A DNA stretch of 64,000 bases from Rhodanobacter sp. A1T4. Its GTDB lineage: Bacteria; Pseudomonadota; Gammaproteobacteria; Xanthomonadales; Rhodanobacteraceae. The notes below the pieces were generated by a model, which was not told the DNA's origin, searched no databases, and saw nothing but the letters and a program-made list of their open reading frames with translations. Position numbers and translations under genes: made by a program. Shown in pieces: positions 17,581 through 27,449 of the stretch (the stretch's first letter is position 1; each line of letters starts with the position of its first letter). The stretch covers positions 186,001-250,000 of the forward strand of contig NZ_JACHCP010000007.1 of the NCBI RefSeq assembly GCF_014207185.1, in the 5' to 3' direction.

Positions 17581-18751
17581 CCTGCAGGAACGATTGGCCG
17601 TCCAGACGGCCAATCGTGAACGGGAGAACCTGCTACGTCGTATTCGCACGATCGATCATGCCGATGGCCCATGGCTGGAGATCGGCGGCAAACGTCTGCT
17701 GTCGTTTTGCAGCAACGACTATCTGGGTCTGGCGCAACATCCGCAGCTGATATCCGCGCTGCGCAGCGCGGCATCGGAATGCGGTGTCGGCAGTACCTCG
17801 GCCCACCTGATCAGTGGTCACCGCACGGAACATGCGGAGCTGGAAGAAGCACTGGCCGTATGGACCGGGCGTGAGCGCGCCCTGTTGTTTTCCACCGGTT
17901 ACATGGCCAACCTCGGCGTACTGCAGACACTGCTGGCGCGCGGCGACATCTGCGTGCAGGACAAGCTCAACCATGCCTGCCTGCTCGATGGTGCCAAGCT
18001 CTCTGGCGCAGAGCTGAAGCGCTACCCGCATGCCGATGTTGATGCCGCCGCGCGTCAACTGACGGCCAGTGAGAACGCCGGTCTGCTGTTGGCTACCGAC
18101 GGCGTATTCAGCATGGACGGTGATGTCGCACCACTGCGCGAGCTGGCAGCGCTGTGCGCGCGCGAAAGCGCCATGCTGATGGTCGACGATGCGCACGGCC
18201 TGGGCGTGCTCGGCAGCCATGGCGCCGGTAGCGTCGAGGCCACCGGCTTGAATCAATACGATGTACCGGTACTGATGGCCACACTGGGCAAGGCACTCGG
18301 TTGCGCGGGCGCGTTCGTCGCTGGCTCGCATTCGCTGATCGAAGGGCTGGTCCAATTTGCACGACCGTACATCTACACCACAGCCATGCCACCGGCGCTG
18401 GCCGCTGCAGCGCTGGTCGGGGTGCAGCTGGCTCAGACCGACACCTGGCGACGTGAAAAATTGTCGGCACTGATCGCCCGATTCCGCCATGGCGCCGCGC
18501 AGCTCGGCCTCACGCTTTCATCATCGACCACGGCGATCCAGCCGATCGTGCTCGGCGATGCACAGGCAGCGCTGGACGCTGCCAACACACTGGAATGGCG
18601 TGGTCTGCTGGTGACGGCGATCCGTCCACCGACCGTGCCTGCAGGCAGTGCTCGCCTGCGTATCACGCTGTCGGCGGCGCATGAAGAAGCACACATCGAC
18701 AAGCTGCTGAGCGCATTGGAAGCACTGCATCTGCCGCCTGCCAGCCGCTGA
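17558..18751 (+). CDS. bioF: 8-amino-7-oxononanoate synthase BioF
   Basis: BioF is the PLP enzyme that joins pimeloyl-ACP or -CoA with alanine to give KAPA. Conserved parts are [57 protein letters not shown], and the PLP lysine in [19 protein letters not shown]. The frame is open well upstream into bioB; homology begins around [11 protein letters not shown] picked GTG 17558 (397 residues, GGA seven bases upstream); GTG 17546 is the next candidate. Either way the start overlaps the bioB 3' end, which implies coupling. Confidence 0.94.
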   Translation: MAAAPRPDLQERLAVQTANRERENLLRRIRTIDHADGPWLEIGGKRLLSFCSNDYLGLAQHPQLISALRSAASECGVGSTSAHLISGHRTEHAELEEALAVWTGRERALLFSTGYMANLGVLQTLLARGDICVQDKLNHACLLDGAKLSGAELKRYPHADVDAAARQLTASENAGLLLATDGVFSMDGDVAPLRELAALCARESAMLMVDDAHGLGVLGSHGAGSVEATGLNQYDVPVLMATLGKALGCAGAFVAGSHSLIEGLVQFARPYIYTTAMPPALAAAALVGVQLAQTDTWRREKLSALIARFRHGAAQLGLTLSSSTTAIQPIVLGDAQAALDAANTLEWRGLLVTAIRPPTVPAGSARLRITLSAAHEEAHIDKLLSALEALHLPPASR

Positions 18752-18811
18752 ACGCCGAGCACCACCATCCCACCCCGTATAATTGTCCGCTGCTTTATCA
18801 ACCATCCGCGC

Positions 18812-19555
18812 ATGTCGACCGTCAATATTTCCGCCTACAAATTCATCAGCCTGGACGACTTGCCCATGCTGCGCGAGCGCGTGCTCGAACACTGCACGGC
18901 GCTGGCGCTGAAAGGCACGGTGCTGCTGGCGCCGGAAGGTATCAACCTGTTTCTGGCAGGTAGCCGTATGGCGATCGATGAATTCGTGGCATGGCTGCAC
19001 GCCGACCATCGCTTCGCCGATATCGTGCCGAAAGAATCCTTGTCCGACGCACCACCGTTTGGCCGCATGCGTGTGCGGCTGAAAAAGGAAATCATCACCA
19101 TGCGGCTGCCGACAGTGCGCCCTGAAGGCGGTCGTGCACCAGCCGTTGACGCGCTCACGCTGCAGCGCTGGCTGGCACAAGGCCACGATGACGACGGCCG
19201 CGAGCTTTTGATGCTCGACACCCGTAACGAATATGAAACCGCCATTGGCGCTTTCGACGATGCGGTCGATTACCGGCTCGCCAGCTTCACCGGATTTCCC
19301 GACGCGATTGCCGCCGATCGCGAGCGCTACGCGGGCAAGACCGTGGTGTCGTACTGCACGGGCGGCATTCGCTGCGAAAAAGCAGCCTTGCACATGCAGG
19401 ACCTCGGCATGTCGCACGTCTACCAGCTCGACGGCGGCATCCTCAGATATCTCGAACAAACCGATGGCGCCCACTGGCATGGCGATTGTTTTGTGTTTGA
19501 CGAGCGCGGCGCCGTCGATCCCACACTCGCGCCCGCGCCGAGATCCGATCCTTGA
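18812..19555 (+). CDS. trhO: tRNA uridine-34 hydroxylase TrhO (rhodanese-domain, YceA family)
   Basis: TrhO makes 5-hydroxyuridine at tRNA position 34 in an oxygen-dependent reaction. The 247-residue protein has the N-terminal domain ([37 protein letters not shown]) and a rhodanese domain with [16 protein letters not shown] and the cysteine loop [15 protein letters not shown]. It is shorter than E. coli YceA (about 350) because the C-terminal region is missing. It lies inside the biotin operon between bioF and bioH and overlaps bioH by four bases (TTGA). TATAAT at 18778-18783 in the 60-base gap hints at an internal promoter, but no -35 is visible. Confidence 0.88.
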   Translation: MSTVNISAYKFISLDDLPMLRERVLEHCTALALKGTVLLAPEGINLFLAGSRMAIDEFVAWLHADHRFADIVPKESLSDAPPFGRMRVRLKKEIITMRLPTVRPEGGRAPAVDALTLQRWLAQGHDDDGRELLMLDTRNEYETAIGAFDDAVDYRLASFTGFPDAIAADRERYAGKTVVSYCTGGIRCEKAALHMQDLGMSHVYQLDGGILRYLEQTDGAHWHGDCFVFDERGAVDPTLAPAPRSDP

Positions 19556-20352
19556 CCGACCTGCATATCGATATTGTGGGGACTGGCCCGATTCCCCTGG
19601 TCGTCCTGCACGGCTGGGCCATGCATGGTGGCGTGATGTCGCCACTGGTCGATGCGCTGAAGGATCGCTGCACCATACACGTGGTCGATCTTCCCGGCCA
19701 CGGCTATTCGCGCAATTGCCCGCTACCGCTGGAGCCAAGCACCAGCGCCGCCGCGATTGCTGCCGCCACACCGCCAGCGATGTGGCTGGGCTGGTCGATG
19801 GGCGGGTTGATCGCGCTCACCGCGGCGCTGGAAATCCCACAGCAGGTACTTGGTCTTGCGATGCTCTGCGCCACGCCGAAATTCGTGCGTGATGAAAGCT
19901 GGCCCTATGGCAGCGACGCAACACAGGTGCGCCATCTCGCCACCGATCTGGAAACCGACTACCACGCCACACTGGAGCGCTTCATGGCACTGGAAGCGAT
20001 GGGCAGCCCCGATCCGCGCGCCGAACTCCGCCACCTGCGCACCCTGGTATTCGCGCGCGGCGAACCCGACCTGCGCGTGCTGCAGGAAGGCATCCGCATT
20101 CTGGAAGATGGCGACTGCCGCGCCGCGCTGCTTGACCTGGCCATGCCCAGCGCGTGGATCGCCGGCCGCCGCGATCGGCTGGTGCCCCCCATGGCAATGC
20201 AGTGGTCGGCTGGGCAATGCGGCGGCAGCTTCACCGAAATCGAGCATGCCGGCCACGCACCGTTCTTCGGTCATGTCGATGCACTGGCGGAAGCGCTGCA
20301 GCCCCTATTGGCTCAAACACAAGAACGCCTTGCACAGGATACGGCGCCATGA
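19552..20352 (+). CDS. bioH: pimeloyl-ACP methyl ester esterase BioH
   Basis: BioH removes the methyl group that BioC adds, releasing pimeloyl-ACP for BioF. The 266-residue alpha/beta hydrolase shows the catalytic triad at nearly the same numbers as E. coli BioH: S82 in GWSMGG, D208 in GRRDRLVP and H235 in HAGHAPF. The early [14 protein letters not shown] is the oxyanion region. The start codon is TTG 19552, overlapping the trhO stop; no ATG lies near the start of homology. The stop overlaps the bioC ATG (ATGA), so trhO, bioH and bioC are translationally coupled. Confidence 0.94.
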   Translation: MTDLHIDIVGTGPIPLVVLHGWAMHGGVMSPLVDALKDRCTIHVVDLPGHGYSRNCPLPLEPSTSAAAIAAATPPAMWLGWSMGGLIALTAALEIPQQVLGLAMLCATPKFVRDESWPYGSDATQVRHLATDLETDYHATLERFMALEAMGSPDPRAELRHLRTLVFARGEPDLRVLQEGIRILEDGDCRAALLDLAMPSAWIAGRRDRLVPPMAMQWSAGQCGGSFTEIEHAGHAPFFGHVDALAEALQPLLAQTQERLAQDTAP

Positions 20353-21227
20353 GCGATTTCCATCTCGACAAGCAGCAGGTACGCCACAACTTCGGCCGCG
20401 CCGCCACCAGCTACGAAAAGCACGACGTCCTGCAACAGGAAGTGCAGTCGGCGCTGATCGAGCGCCTGGACTTCTACACTTCCGAGCCCAACCGCATCAT
20501 CGATGTCGGCGCCGGCACCGGCCGCGGCAGTGCGCTGCTGAAAAAACGCTACGCCAAGGCCGAGGTAATCGCCGTCGATCTGGCGCTGCCGATGCTGCGC
20601 GCGGCCAAGCAGCACTCCAGCTGGCTTAAGCCATTCCAGCGCGTCTGCGCTGAAGCCACTTCCCTGCCGCTGGCCGATCACAGCGTCGACGTGCTGCACT
20701 CCAACCTCTGCTTCCAGTGGATCGACGACCTGAAGGCGCTGTTCGGCGAATGCGTGCGCGTGCTGAAGCCCGGCGGTCTACTGGCGTTCTCCACCTTCGG
20801 CCCGGATACGCTGAAGGAGCTGCGCGCGTCATGGGCGCAGGCCGACGAGCAACCACACGTCAGCCGCTTTCTCGACATGCACGACGTGGGTGATGCCATG
20901 CTCGCGGCCGGGCTGCGCGACCCGGTATTGGATGTGCACCATTACACGCTGACCTACAGCGCACCACGCAAGCTGCTGGAGGAACTGCAGGGTTTGGGTG
21001 CTACCAATGCCGACCAGACCCGCGAACGCGGCCTCACCGGCAAGGCACGCTATCAGCGCATGCTCGCCGCCTACGAGACAATGCGTGTCGATGGCCGCAT
21101 TCCCGCCACCTGGGAGGTCGTCACTGCACATGCCTGGGGGCCGCCACAAGGTCAGGGAAGACGCGGTACCGATGGCAGCGAAATCGCCAGCTTTTCGGTG
21201 GATAGTCTGCGCGGCACCCGGCGCTAG
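20349..21227 (+). CDS. bioC: malonyl-ACP O-methyltransferase BioC
   Basis: BioC methylates malonyl-ACP so that fatty-acid synthesis can build the pimeloyl chain. The 292-residue class I methyltransferase has the SAM motif IIDVGAGTGRGSALLKKRY. Further blocks are AVDLALPMLRAAKQ, the motif around LPLADHSVDVLHSNLCFQWIDDL, and the C-terminal BioC region FSTFGPDTLKELRASW. ATG 20349 matches the family start DKQQVRHNFGRAATSYEKHDVLQQEV and overlaps the bioH stop; a longer open frame upstream (from 20154) is out-of-frame bioH sequence. It ends the bio operon; bioA and bioD are not in the window. Confidence 0.95.
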   Translation: MSDFHLDKQQVRHNFGRAATSYEKHDVLQQEVQSALIERLDFYTSEPNRIIDVGAGTGRGSALLKKRYAKAEVIAVDLALPMLRAAKQHSSWLKPFQRVCAEATSLPLADHSVDVLHSNLCFQWIDDLKALFGECVRVLKPGGLLAFSTFGPDTLKELRASWAQADEQPHVSRFLDMHDVGDAMLAAGLRDPVLDVHHYTLTYSAPRKLLEELQGLGATNADQTRERGLTGKARYQRMLAAYETMRVDGRIPATWEVVTAHAWGPPQGQGRRGTDGSEIASFSVDSLRGTRR

Positions 21228-21652
21228 CCAACTGCGGTAGTGAGAGTCGGTCCAACAGCGTCACCTGATGTGTGCTGTAAGCAAATCATCAGTTTGTGAG
21301 AGCATTATCGTGGGAACACGGCATGTGGCGCAGCAATTCCGTTGGTGAATCGCTCAAGTTTCATCCGGGAACGCCTGGGTCGAGCTCGCACAGCGATCAG
21401 CGCAAGTCTTGCTGCGTGGGCTACTCGCCTGAAAGCCATCGTCAATCATCGGGTGCTGCTTAGTACTTTCGGCGCTGGTCACACACACTTTCTCGGGTCC
21501 TGATACGGATGGTCAGAAGGCGTTTCGAGGTCAAGGTCATCCCAGAGGGGCAGGTTTGCGTTCCCGGTGTGCCGCCATGTTGCGCAGGCTCTTTCGCCCG
21601 ATCGATCGATGGCCTGACATTACATTAGCTGCGCATCCCAGAGATTTAAAAC
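21228..21652. other. intergenic region without a recognised gene
   Basis: The 425 bases between bioC and the GtrII-like gene contain no convincing coding sequence or RNA. A 46-codon frame from ATG 21323 has no ribosome-binding site and no recognisable protein features. The sequence could be decayed or may hold the promoter of the next gene. Confidence 0.6.
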
Positions 21653-23278
21653 GTGAGCTTTTCTATTCCGCACAGCCACACGAACCACGCACGCGACCTT
21701 TCACGGCGTGACGAAGGCAGGGTTTTCACCATTCTTCTGGCGTTGTATTTTCTCATCCTGTATCCGATCCTGCGGGCGAATCGCTACTACAACGATGATC
21801 TGAAGCGCGCACTCATCGGTCACACCGGCTGGGATTCCAATGGTCGTCCGCTGACCACGCTGCTGATGAAGTTGCTGCAGTGTTACGACAGCGGGTTGGT
21901 CGACATCTCGCCGCTGACACAGATTGGCGCCATTGCGGTGCTGGCATGGACCGGTGTACTGATCGCGCGCCGCTACGCTCTGCGTTCACCGTGGATGGCC
22001 ACACTGATCGCATTCCCGCTCGGTGCACAACCGTTCTATCTGGAAAATCTCTCGTACAAGTTCGATGCGCTGAGCATGAGCATCGCGATACTGCTGGCCT
22101 TGCTGCCGATTCTCACCATCGCAAATCACCGGCGCGGCTGGTGGCTGGGTGTGCTGTCACTGTTTGCCAGCCTCAATTTTTATCAGCCGGCGGTCAACGT
22201 CTATCTGATTTTCATGCTTCTGGAGGTTGTGCTGGCCCAGTTGCATGACGAGCCAATACCCAGCTGGATAAAGCAGTTCTTCTTGCGCGTGCTGCAAGTG
22301 GGTGTAGCAATGCTTTTGTATCAGCTGATCATAGGCATCCACATTCATGGCTGGGTCGAGCGAGAGAGCGGAAAGATCCACAACTTGAGCCAGCTGCCGT
22401 TGATCGCCACGAATATTGGTGGCTTCTACCGGCTTATCGGCAACAGCTTCGACCAGCAGTGGTGGACCTATTTTCTGCCGCTGCTGATCATGCTTGCCGT
22501 GTTTCCCGTTGCCATCGGTATCCAATACGCAACAACACGGCGCGCTTCGCATGCAGCATGGATCAACGCGGCATTGATCCTCATCAGCCTTGTATTGCCT
22601 CTGGCAGCATTGCTCTGTATCGCCGGTCCCATGTTGCTCTTGCTCACGCCAGAATTTGAGCCACGCGTGTTGATGGGTGTGGGTGCGCTGCTGGTTGCCG
22701 CACTGATCGTCATGCAGGCAACGCTGGCGCAGTGGCATAGGTCTCCACGCTGGACGCTTGCGGCGGGATGCATGCTGGCGGTTGGCATGTGCTCGCTGGC
22801 CAGCGCTTATGGCAACGCCTTGGGTGAACAAAAGAATTACGAGGACCACATCGCTGCCGGCATGGCCGACGATCTTGCCGATCTGAAAGCCGCCAAAGGC
22901 ATCCACGGCTTCCTGCTCGATGGCAACATCGGGTTTTCGCCGATAACCGGTCACGTGGCGGAGGAGTTTCCGATGATCAATAAGCTGATCTCACCGTACA
23001 TCGCCTCGGCGGACAGATTTCATACCAACGAATTTTTGATGTACTACGTCGACGGCATCACCAACGTGGGCCGGCAAACCGATGCCGCAAACCTGCACGC
23101 CCAATCCGACCTTCTGGCCAAGGCCCGTCAGTCTGCAGTCGTCCGCGCTACCAGCGGGTACAGTTTGCGAGTCGTCGACAATATTGCCGTGGTTACACTC
23201 CACTCAGCCCCTGCGCAGGCGTACGCGGCGGCCAATCGTCCGGCCATTGGCCGTTCTCACGCTACGAAGCAGCAATGA
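21653..23278 (+). CDS. GtrII-like membrane glucosyltransferase family protein
   Basis: The 541-residue protein is a polytopic membrane protein with about ten hydrophobic segments. Its early loop RYYNDDLKRALIGHTGWDSNGRPLTTLLMKLLQ, then DISPLTQIGAIAVLAW, matches the pattern of the GtrII-type glucosyltransferase family, whose members add glucose to O-antigen from a lipid-linked donor. The C-terminal 150 residues look periplasmic. GTG 21653 is the apparent start, with GAGA about eight bases upstream. It converges on a GT9 gene, so this is a small surface-polysaccharide locus. No gtrA/gtrB partners are seen. Confidence 0.75.
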   Translation: MSFSIPHSHTNHARDLSRRDEGRVFTILLALYFLILYPILRANRYYNDDLKRALIGHTGWDSNGRPLTTLLMKLLQCYDSGLVDISPLTQIGAIAVLAWTGVLIARRYALRSPWMATLIAFPLGAQPFYLENLSYKFDALSMSIAILLALLPILTIANHRRGWWLGVLSLFASLNFYQPAVNVYLIFMLLEVVLAQLHDEPIPSWIKQFFLRVLQVGVAMLLYQLIIGIHIHGWVERESGKIHNLSQLPLIATNIGGFYRLIGNSFDQQWWTYFLPLLIMLAVFPVAIGIQYATTRRASHAAWINAALILISLVLPLAALLCIAGPMLLLLTPEFEPRVLMGVGALLVAALIVMQATLAQWHRSPRWTLAAGCMLAVGMCSLASAYGNALGEQKNYEDHIAAGMADDLADLKAAKGIHGFLLDGNIGFSPITGHVAEEFPMINKLISPYIASADRFHTNEFLMYYVDGITNVGRQTDAANLHAQSDLLAKARQSAVVRATSGYSLRVVDNIAVVTLHSAPAQAYAAANRPAIGRSHATKQQ

Positions 23279-23305
23279 TGCACGTGCCGACTACGCCGAG
23301 CATTT

Positions 23306-24376
23306 TCAAAGCAGCGTCGCTTCCAGACGAGGAGTGATTTGCAATTCTTCGCTGCCAAAGAACGACTCACGATACAGATCGACCGCTCGTTTTGCCGCTT
23401 GTTGCGGCGTCATGCCCTGAGTAACCAGATGGGCATTGTGTGATCCATACGGGCCATAAATCTTGGCGTCCGTGACGGAAAACATGCCGATGGTTGGCGT
23501 ACCCGATGCCACCGCCAAATGCATGGCACCGCAATCTGCGCTGATCATCATGTCGACGCCAGCCATCGCAGATGCCATCCGTCGAATGCTGGTGGAGTAG
23601 TAGCCGGGCCACTTCGAATCCAGCATCGAACGGCCATGCACCGGGATGATTTCAACAATGCTGCAATCGGGGCTGGCGAGCCTGACGGCAGAAACAAAGT
23701 CGCTCCACCACTCCTGGCAGTAGCGCTTGTTCCCCGTGGCCTCGGCGAATAAACCGATCACGCCGCCCGTATTGAGCTGCTCCGACGTGACTACAATGTC
23801 ACGTATCAGCCGCTCACCCAGTTGTCTCTCAACATCCGTCAAGCGGATATCGAGGACCGGGAAATTTTCGACGTCGTCCATGTGTGGCGATGAGTACCAC
23901 CGTGCAAGCATCACGGATCGTTTCGCCATGTGATGCGGTGCCATGGAACTTGGCACCAGATGTGTCATTCCGCGACGACGGCCGGCATCGTCGAAACCCA
24001 ACTTGCGACGACCCTTGAATACTCTCGTCAGCGCGCGACTGAAACCCGACCCAAGACAGGGATCGATTATCAAATCATAGTGCGTTTTTCGTATTTTCAA
24101 TATTTTTGAAAGAAAAACGAAAGGGTGCTTGAACCCTCTACGCGGAAGACAGTAAATATTTCTGACGCTTGAGAATGTTTGAAATATATCAGCGGCGACA
24201 TCGCCCTCCGCCACGATATCGATTTCAGCACCTTTGTAGAGCCGTCCGAGCTCGGCAATGAGTGGCGTGACAAGAATCATATTCCCGAGCCGATGATTCG
24301 GCCGGCAGACCAGGATGCGATAAATCTCGTTCCTGGGTATGGCGTTAACCCCGTGACAGGGAGAAAGTAAGTTCAC
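23306..24376 (-). CDS. glycosyltransferase family 9 (heptosyltransferase-like)
   Basis: The 356-residue protein fits the GT9/heptosyltransferase GT-B fold. RILVCRPNHRLGNMILVTPLIAELGRLYKGAEIDIV is the N-terminal acceptor half, and GGVIGLFAEATGNKRYCQEWWSDFV plus the nucleotide-sugar region MMISADCGAMHLAVASGTPTIGMFS form the C-terminal half. It likely adds a heptose or similar sugar to lipopolysaccharide core or O-antigen at the cytoplasmic face. The 5' half (about 24050-24370) is much more AT-rich than the neighbouring genes, suggesting transfer. It converges with the GtrII-like gene. Confidence 0.85.
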   Translation of the reverse strand: MNLLSPCHGVNAIPRNEIYRILVCRPNHRLGNMILVTPLIAELGRLYKGAEIDIVAEGDVAADIFQTFSSVRNIYCLPRRGFKHPFVFLSKILKIRKTHYDLIIDPCLGSGFSRALTRVFKGRRKLGFDDAGRRRGMTHLVPSSMAPHHMAKRSVMLARWYSSPHMDDVENFPVLDIRLTDVERQLGERLIRDIVVTSEQLNTGGVIGLFAEATGNKRYCQEWWSDFVSAVRLASPDCSIVEIIPVHGRSMLDSKWPGYYSTSIRRMASAMAGVDMMISADCGAMHLAVASGTPTIGMFSVTDAKIYGPYGSHNAHLVTQGMTPQQAAKRAVDLYRESFFGSEELQITPRLEATLL

Positions 24377-24787
24377 ACATAACCCCGAAGCTGCTGGCGC
24401 GCTAGCGCAAATTTCGATGAATATCGAAGTCTGATCATGACTTCTTTTCGGATTTCAGTGTGACACCTAAAACTTTGCTGATGATTAGTAGTTGTTATTT
24501 ATTTGTTGATGCCCGTCCATTAATCACCGTAAATACAGTTAAGAATTGTTAACGGAATTTCCGTGTGGATATTTTTGACTTGAGGAACATTTATCGAAAA
24601 TTGTTTTCTTATTGCTGCTAGCTTGGCTTGACACACTAGGACGGCCTCAGGTTTTGGCCGCCGTCCAATGAGTTGCAGGGGAACTCCACGCCACTTAGCT
24701 CTTTCGATTTTTGCCAGGTATGGCCAAGACGTAATTTTCTCCGATGACGCGCGACGCGCATCGCCATAACCAGCCTGGAGATTGATC
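24377..24787. other. AT-rich intergenic region with a leader hairpin
   Basis: This stretch between divergent genes is strikingly AT-rich for the window, mainly at 24410-24620. It holds GTTAA/TTAAC arms at 24538-24553 and, nearer the response-regulator gene, a 7-bp hairpin (24639-24645 paired with 24660-24666). TTGACA at 24628-24633 resembles a -35 but no matching -10 is seen. No credible gene; a frame on the minus strand here overlaps the response regulator and looks spurious. Confidence 0.5.
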
Positions 24788-25453
24788 GTGAACGTGCTCA
24801 TTGTTGAAGACTCGGTGCGTCTTCGTGATTCGCTGGCTCGTGGACTCACTGCCGCCGGCTTCACTGTCGATCTGGCCGCCGACGGTGTGGCGGCTTGCCA
24901 TCACCTGGACAGCTTCGGCTACGAACAGGTTGTTCTCGATCTCGGCTTACCGCGGAAAGATGGCCTCGCCGTGCTCCATCATCTACGCCATCGCAGCAAG
25001 CGCCCGCGCGTGCTGGTGCTCTCGGCACGCGACCAGGTATCAGACCGGATCGGTGCGCTGAACAAGGGCGCAGATGATTACCTGGTCAAGCCGTTTGCGT
25101 TCGACGAACTCGTGGCACGACTGCACGCCTTGGCCAGGCGCCCGCAGGAAGCGAGACTGCTTTCCTTTTCGGTCGGAACGCTCAACCTCAATCCGCAGGC
25201 TCGTCAGGTCGATGTTGGCGGGGTACCGCTACTGCTGACGCCTCGTCAATATTCACTGCTTGAGTTACTGCTGCGCCATCGCGGCCGGGTCTTTACACGT
25301 ACCGAAATCCTGGATCGTTTGTCGGGCACGGAGTCCGATGCTTCCGACAAAAGTATCGAGGTTGTCGTGTTCGGACTGCGCCGGAAACTTGCTCAGGCCG
25401 GCCTCACCGACGTGATCGAAACGCGCCGTGGCTCGGGCTATCTCATTCCATGA
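24788..25453 (+). CDS. OmpR-family response regulator
   Basis: The 221-residue protein has a receiver domain with the phospho-acceptor D51 (VVLDLGLPRKDG), conserved acidic residues in IVEDS and K101 in DDYLVKPF. A C-terminal winged-helix DNA-binding domain follows (LNPQARQVDVGGVPLLLTPRQYSLLELLLRH...TEILDRL...VVVFGLRRKL...RRGSGYLI). It is closest in form to the QseB/PmrA group. The start is GTG 24788, with TGGAG at 24776-24780; a TTG two codons upstream is less likely. The downstream sensor kinase overlaps its stop by four bases. Likely targets are adjacent genes such as the porin, but this is inference. Confidence 0.93.
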   Translation: MNVLIVEDSVRLRDSLARGLTAAGFTVDLAADGVAACHHLDSFGYEQVVLDLGLPRKDGLAVLHHLRHRSKRPRVLVLSARDQVSDRIGALNKGADDYLVKPFAFDELVARLHALARRPQEARLLSFSVGTLNLNPQARQVDVGGVPLLLTPRQYSLLELLLRHRGRVFTRTEILDRLSGTESDASDKSIEVVVFGLRRKLAQAGLTDVIETRRGSGYLIP

Positions 25454-26907
25454 TTCGCGTCATGTCGATACGGCTGCGTATCACGCTATTTCTGGTAGTG
25501 ACGATCGTGCTTACGTTGGGCGCAGCGACCTGGCTGCTTGATTCGCGTATCGACAACGAAGTGGCCTTGCAAGCCGACACGAATCTGCTCGAGCGCGCTC
25601 AGGCGCTCTCCGATATTTTCCGCATGCCGCCAAATGGCGATCAACCAACACTCGGCTTCGACCATGTGCCTGAGTTTCTGGCCGATGACAAAATTATCTA
25701 TTTCAAAATCCAGTGCCAAGGCAAATACATACTCTCATCTCCTGCAGCGGCAGTGCTGACGTGGCCGACGCCAACGGCGGGAAAGCCTGCCTTTGCCAAC
25801 ATGTCGGATTCGCTCGGTACCAAACTGCGGGGAGTAGCCATGAGTTTTCTGCCTGCCTCGCGTGCAAGCGGAAACGACAATGCGCCAGCCTCATCTCAAT
25901 CCAGCTGCAACCTCGGTCTGGCGGTTGATTTCAATGCGGTAAGAAGTTTCCAGAGATCAATGGACCGCATCGATTACTGGTGCATCCTGATCGCCATCCT
26001 TATCGTTGTACTGCTCACGCCGCTGCTGATCCGGCGTGGCTTGCAGCCCCTGTCCAGGCTCGCTGAAGCCGTACAACTCATCGGGCCTGAGTCACCCGAG
26101 CGGCGCCTGGATAGCCACAGTGCGGCCGAGTTGCGGCCATTGATCATGCGCTTCAACGAGGTGCTTTCGCGCATGGAAGAAGGCCTCATGCGCGAGCGCC
26201 AGTTCGCCAGCGGCGTCGCGCATGAATTGCGCACACCGCTGGCCGAATTGCGCACCATGATCGAAGTGGAATTGCGTTACCCCAGTGAGCGCAATCCACG
26301 AACCATGTTGGCCGATCTCGGTGTCATTGGCATCGAAATGGAGCGTTTGGTTACCGCGCTGCTGTTACTCACGCGTATCGAAGCGGGTATCGAGCAAGTG
26401 CAATATGAGTCGGTCGATATCGACGCGTTGACGCACAAGCTGCTGGACCGATATTGCGGTGACATTAAAAAACAGCACCTCGATTTAAGCATTTACACGC
26501 AGGGTACGCTGATCTGGCAAGCCGATCCCACGCTACTCGAAGTCATGCTGAGTAACCTTGTAAGCAACGCCGTGACATATGCCCCAGCCGGCAGCCGCCT
26601 GACACTCGGTTACCAATCAGGCACTTGGTGGCTGAAGAACGACGCCCCAGACCTGGACCGCAACGATGTGGCGCTGATGCATCGGCGGTTCTGGCGCAAA
26701 GGCCAGGATGCCGGCGTGCACACCGGACTCGGCCTGGCGCTGGTCACGGCAGCCGCCAGTGTCCAGTCGATGCGTTTGAATCTGACATTCGACAACGGCC
26801 AAATCCATGCGGCGGTGAGTACCGATAAAAGCACCTCGGCACCGACGCCGAGTGACCTGGAGGCTATTGGCAGCTCATCGTCGAAGAATCTCGCCATCGA
26901 GTCCTGA
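25450..26907 (+). CDS. sensor histidine kinase
   Basis: The 485-residue inner-membrane kinase has TM1 at about 8-29, a periplasmic sensor region of about 145 residues containing a pair of cysteines (CQGKYILS and SSCNLGLAV), and TM2 at about 176-197, then a HAMP-like linker. The dimerisation/phosphoacceptor helix carries H258 (FASGVAHELRTPLAEL). The ATP-binding domain has the N-box NLVSNAVTYAPAGSRL (about 367-382) and a G-box GVHTGLGLALV. The signal is unknown. It is coupled to the response regulator (ATGA) and lies just upstream of the Fur-box/porin locus. Confidence 0.93.
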   Translation: MIRVMSIRLRITLFLVVTIVLTLGAATWLLDSRIDNEVALQADTNLLERAQALSDIFRMPPNGDQPTLGFDHVPEFLADDKIIYFKIQCQGKYILSSPAAAVLTWPTPTAGKPAFANMSDSLGTKLRGVAMSFLPASRASGNDNAPASSQSSCNLGLAVDFNAVRSFQRSMDRIDYWCILIAILIVVLLTPLLIRRGLQPLSRLAEAVQLIGPESPERRLDSHSAAELRPLIMRFNEVLSRMEEGLMRERQFASGVAHELRTPLAELRTMIEVELRYPSERNPRTMLADLGVIGIEMERLVTALLLLTRIEAGIEQVQYESVDIDALTHKLLDRYCGDIKKQHLDLSIYTQGTLIWQADPTLLEVMLSNLVSNAVTYAPAGSRLTLGYQSGTWWLKNDAPDLDRNDVALMHRRFWRKGQDAGVHTGLGLALVTAAASVQSMRLNLTFDNGQIHAAVSTDKSTSAPTPSDLEAIGSSSSKNLAIES

Positions 26908-27449
26908 AAACCGGTTTCCAGTGCGTACTCATTTTTCTTGCTGCTTTCCCGCGTCATCGGAGCCCCCCACCGGGAGGTGGCGATCCGGAAACGATGCCGT
27001 TATCTGCGGGCATGGCAGTTCGTTGTCGATGTAACAACACCGACTTTCCGGCTGACACAGACAGCGGACTCGCCCCGTTACCTGGCTTTCAAGCGGCGGG
27101 CAGATCGATGCGTCGCACACGCGTCAACTTGACGCTCTGCCGCAATGGAAGAGCATGCGCATTACCTGTCTTGAATGGTATGCATTGGCGCAATAAATTG
27201 CGAATCTCCCATCAAATCCAAACTGAAACGAGACAACATCAGCATAATCCTGGCCGACCTTTCACCGTCATCGAAAAATAATGCGAAATGTCGGGGCGCG
27301 TCATTGATCGAACGCCGCCGTACTCACGCTACAACGCCACTTTGTGATTGCATTTGATAATGATTCGCATCACGATATTTCGGAATCAAGGCTGGTCACA
27401 GCGTGCTGCGATATGACGTCTGCACCATCAAATCGAATGAAGGGGATTT
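26908..27449. other. long intergenic region upstream of the porin gene
   Basis: The 542 bases after the kinase gene contain a small hairpin (CCACC at 26967-26971 with GGTGG at 26976-26980), no convincing coding sequence, and a Fur-box-like site near the 3' end (27354-27372). A 95-codon frame from 26994 is Arg/Asn/Cys-rich, without motif or start signal. The length suggests complex regulation of the porin operon or an unrecognised small RNA. Confidence 0.5.
27354..27372 (+). promoter_or_regulatory. candidate Fur box upstream of the porin/propeller/DyP genes
   Basis: TTGATAATGATTCGCATCA (27354-27372) contains an intact GATAATGAT half and CAT in the second half, 13 of 19 positions matching GATAATGATAATCATTATC in the best register. 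It sits about 77 bases before the porin ATG. It suggests iron repression through Fur of the three downstream genes. The match is by eye. Confidence 0.5.

Noticed and set aside
21323..21463. 46-codon frame between bioC and the GtrII-like gene
   Set aside because: No ribosome-binding site, Ser/Cys/His-rich composition and no recognisable feature.
24520..24864. Minus-strand frame of 114 codons in the AT-rich region upstream of the response regulator
   Set aside because: It overlaps the response-regulator start, has no ribosome-binding site or domain, and the composition does not fit a gene.
26994..27281. 95-codon frame upstream of the porin gene
   Set aside because: No start signal or motif; Arg/Asn/Cys-rich, likely non-coding.
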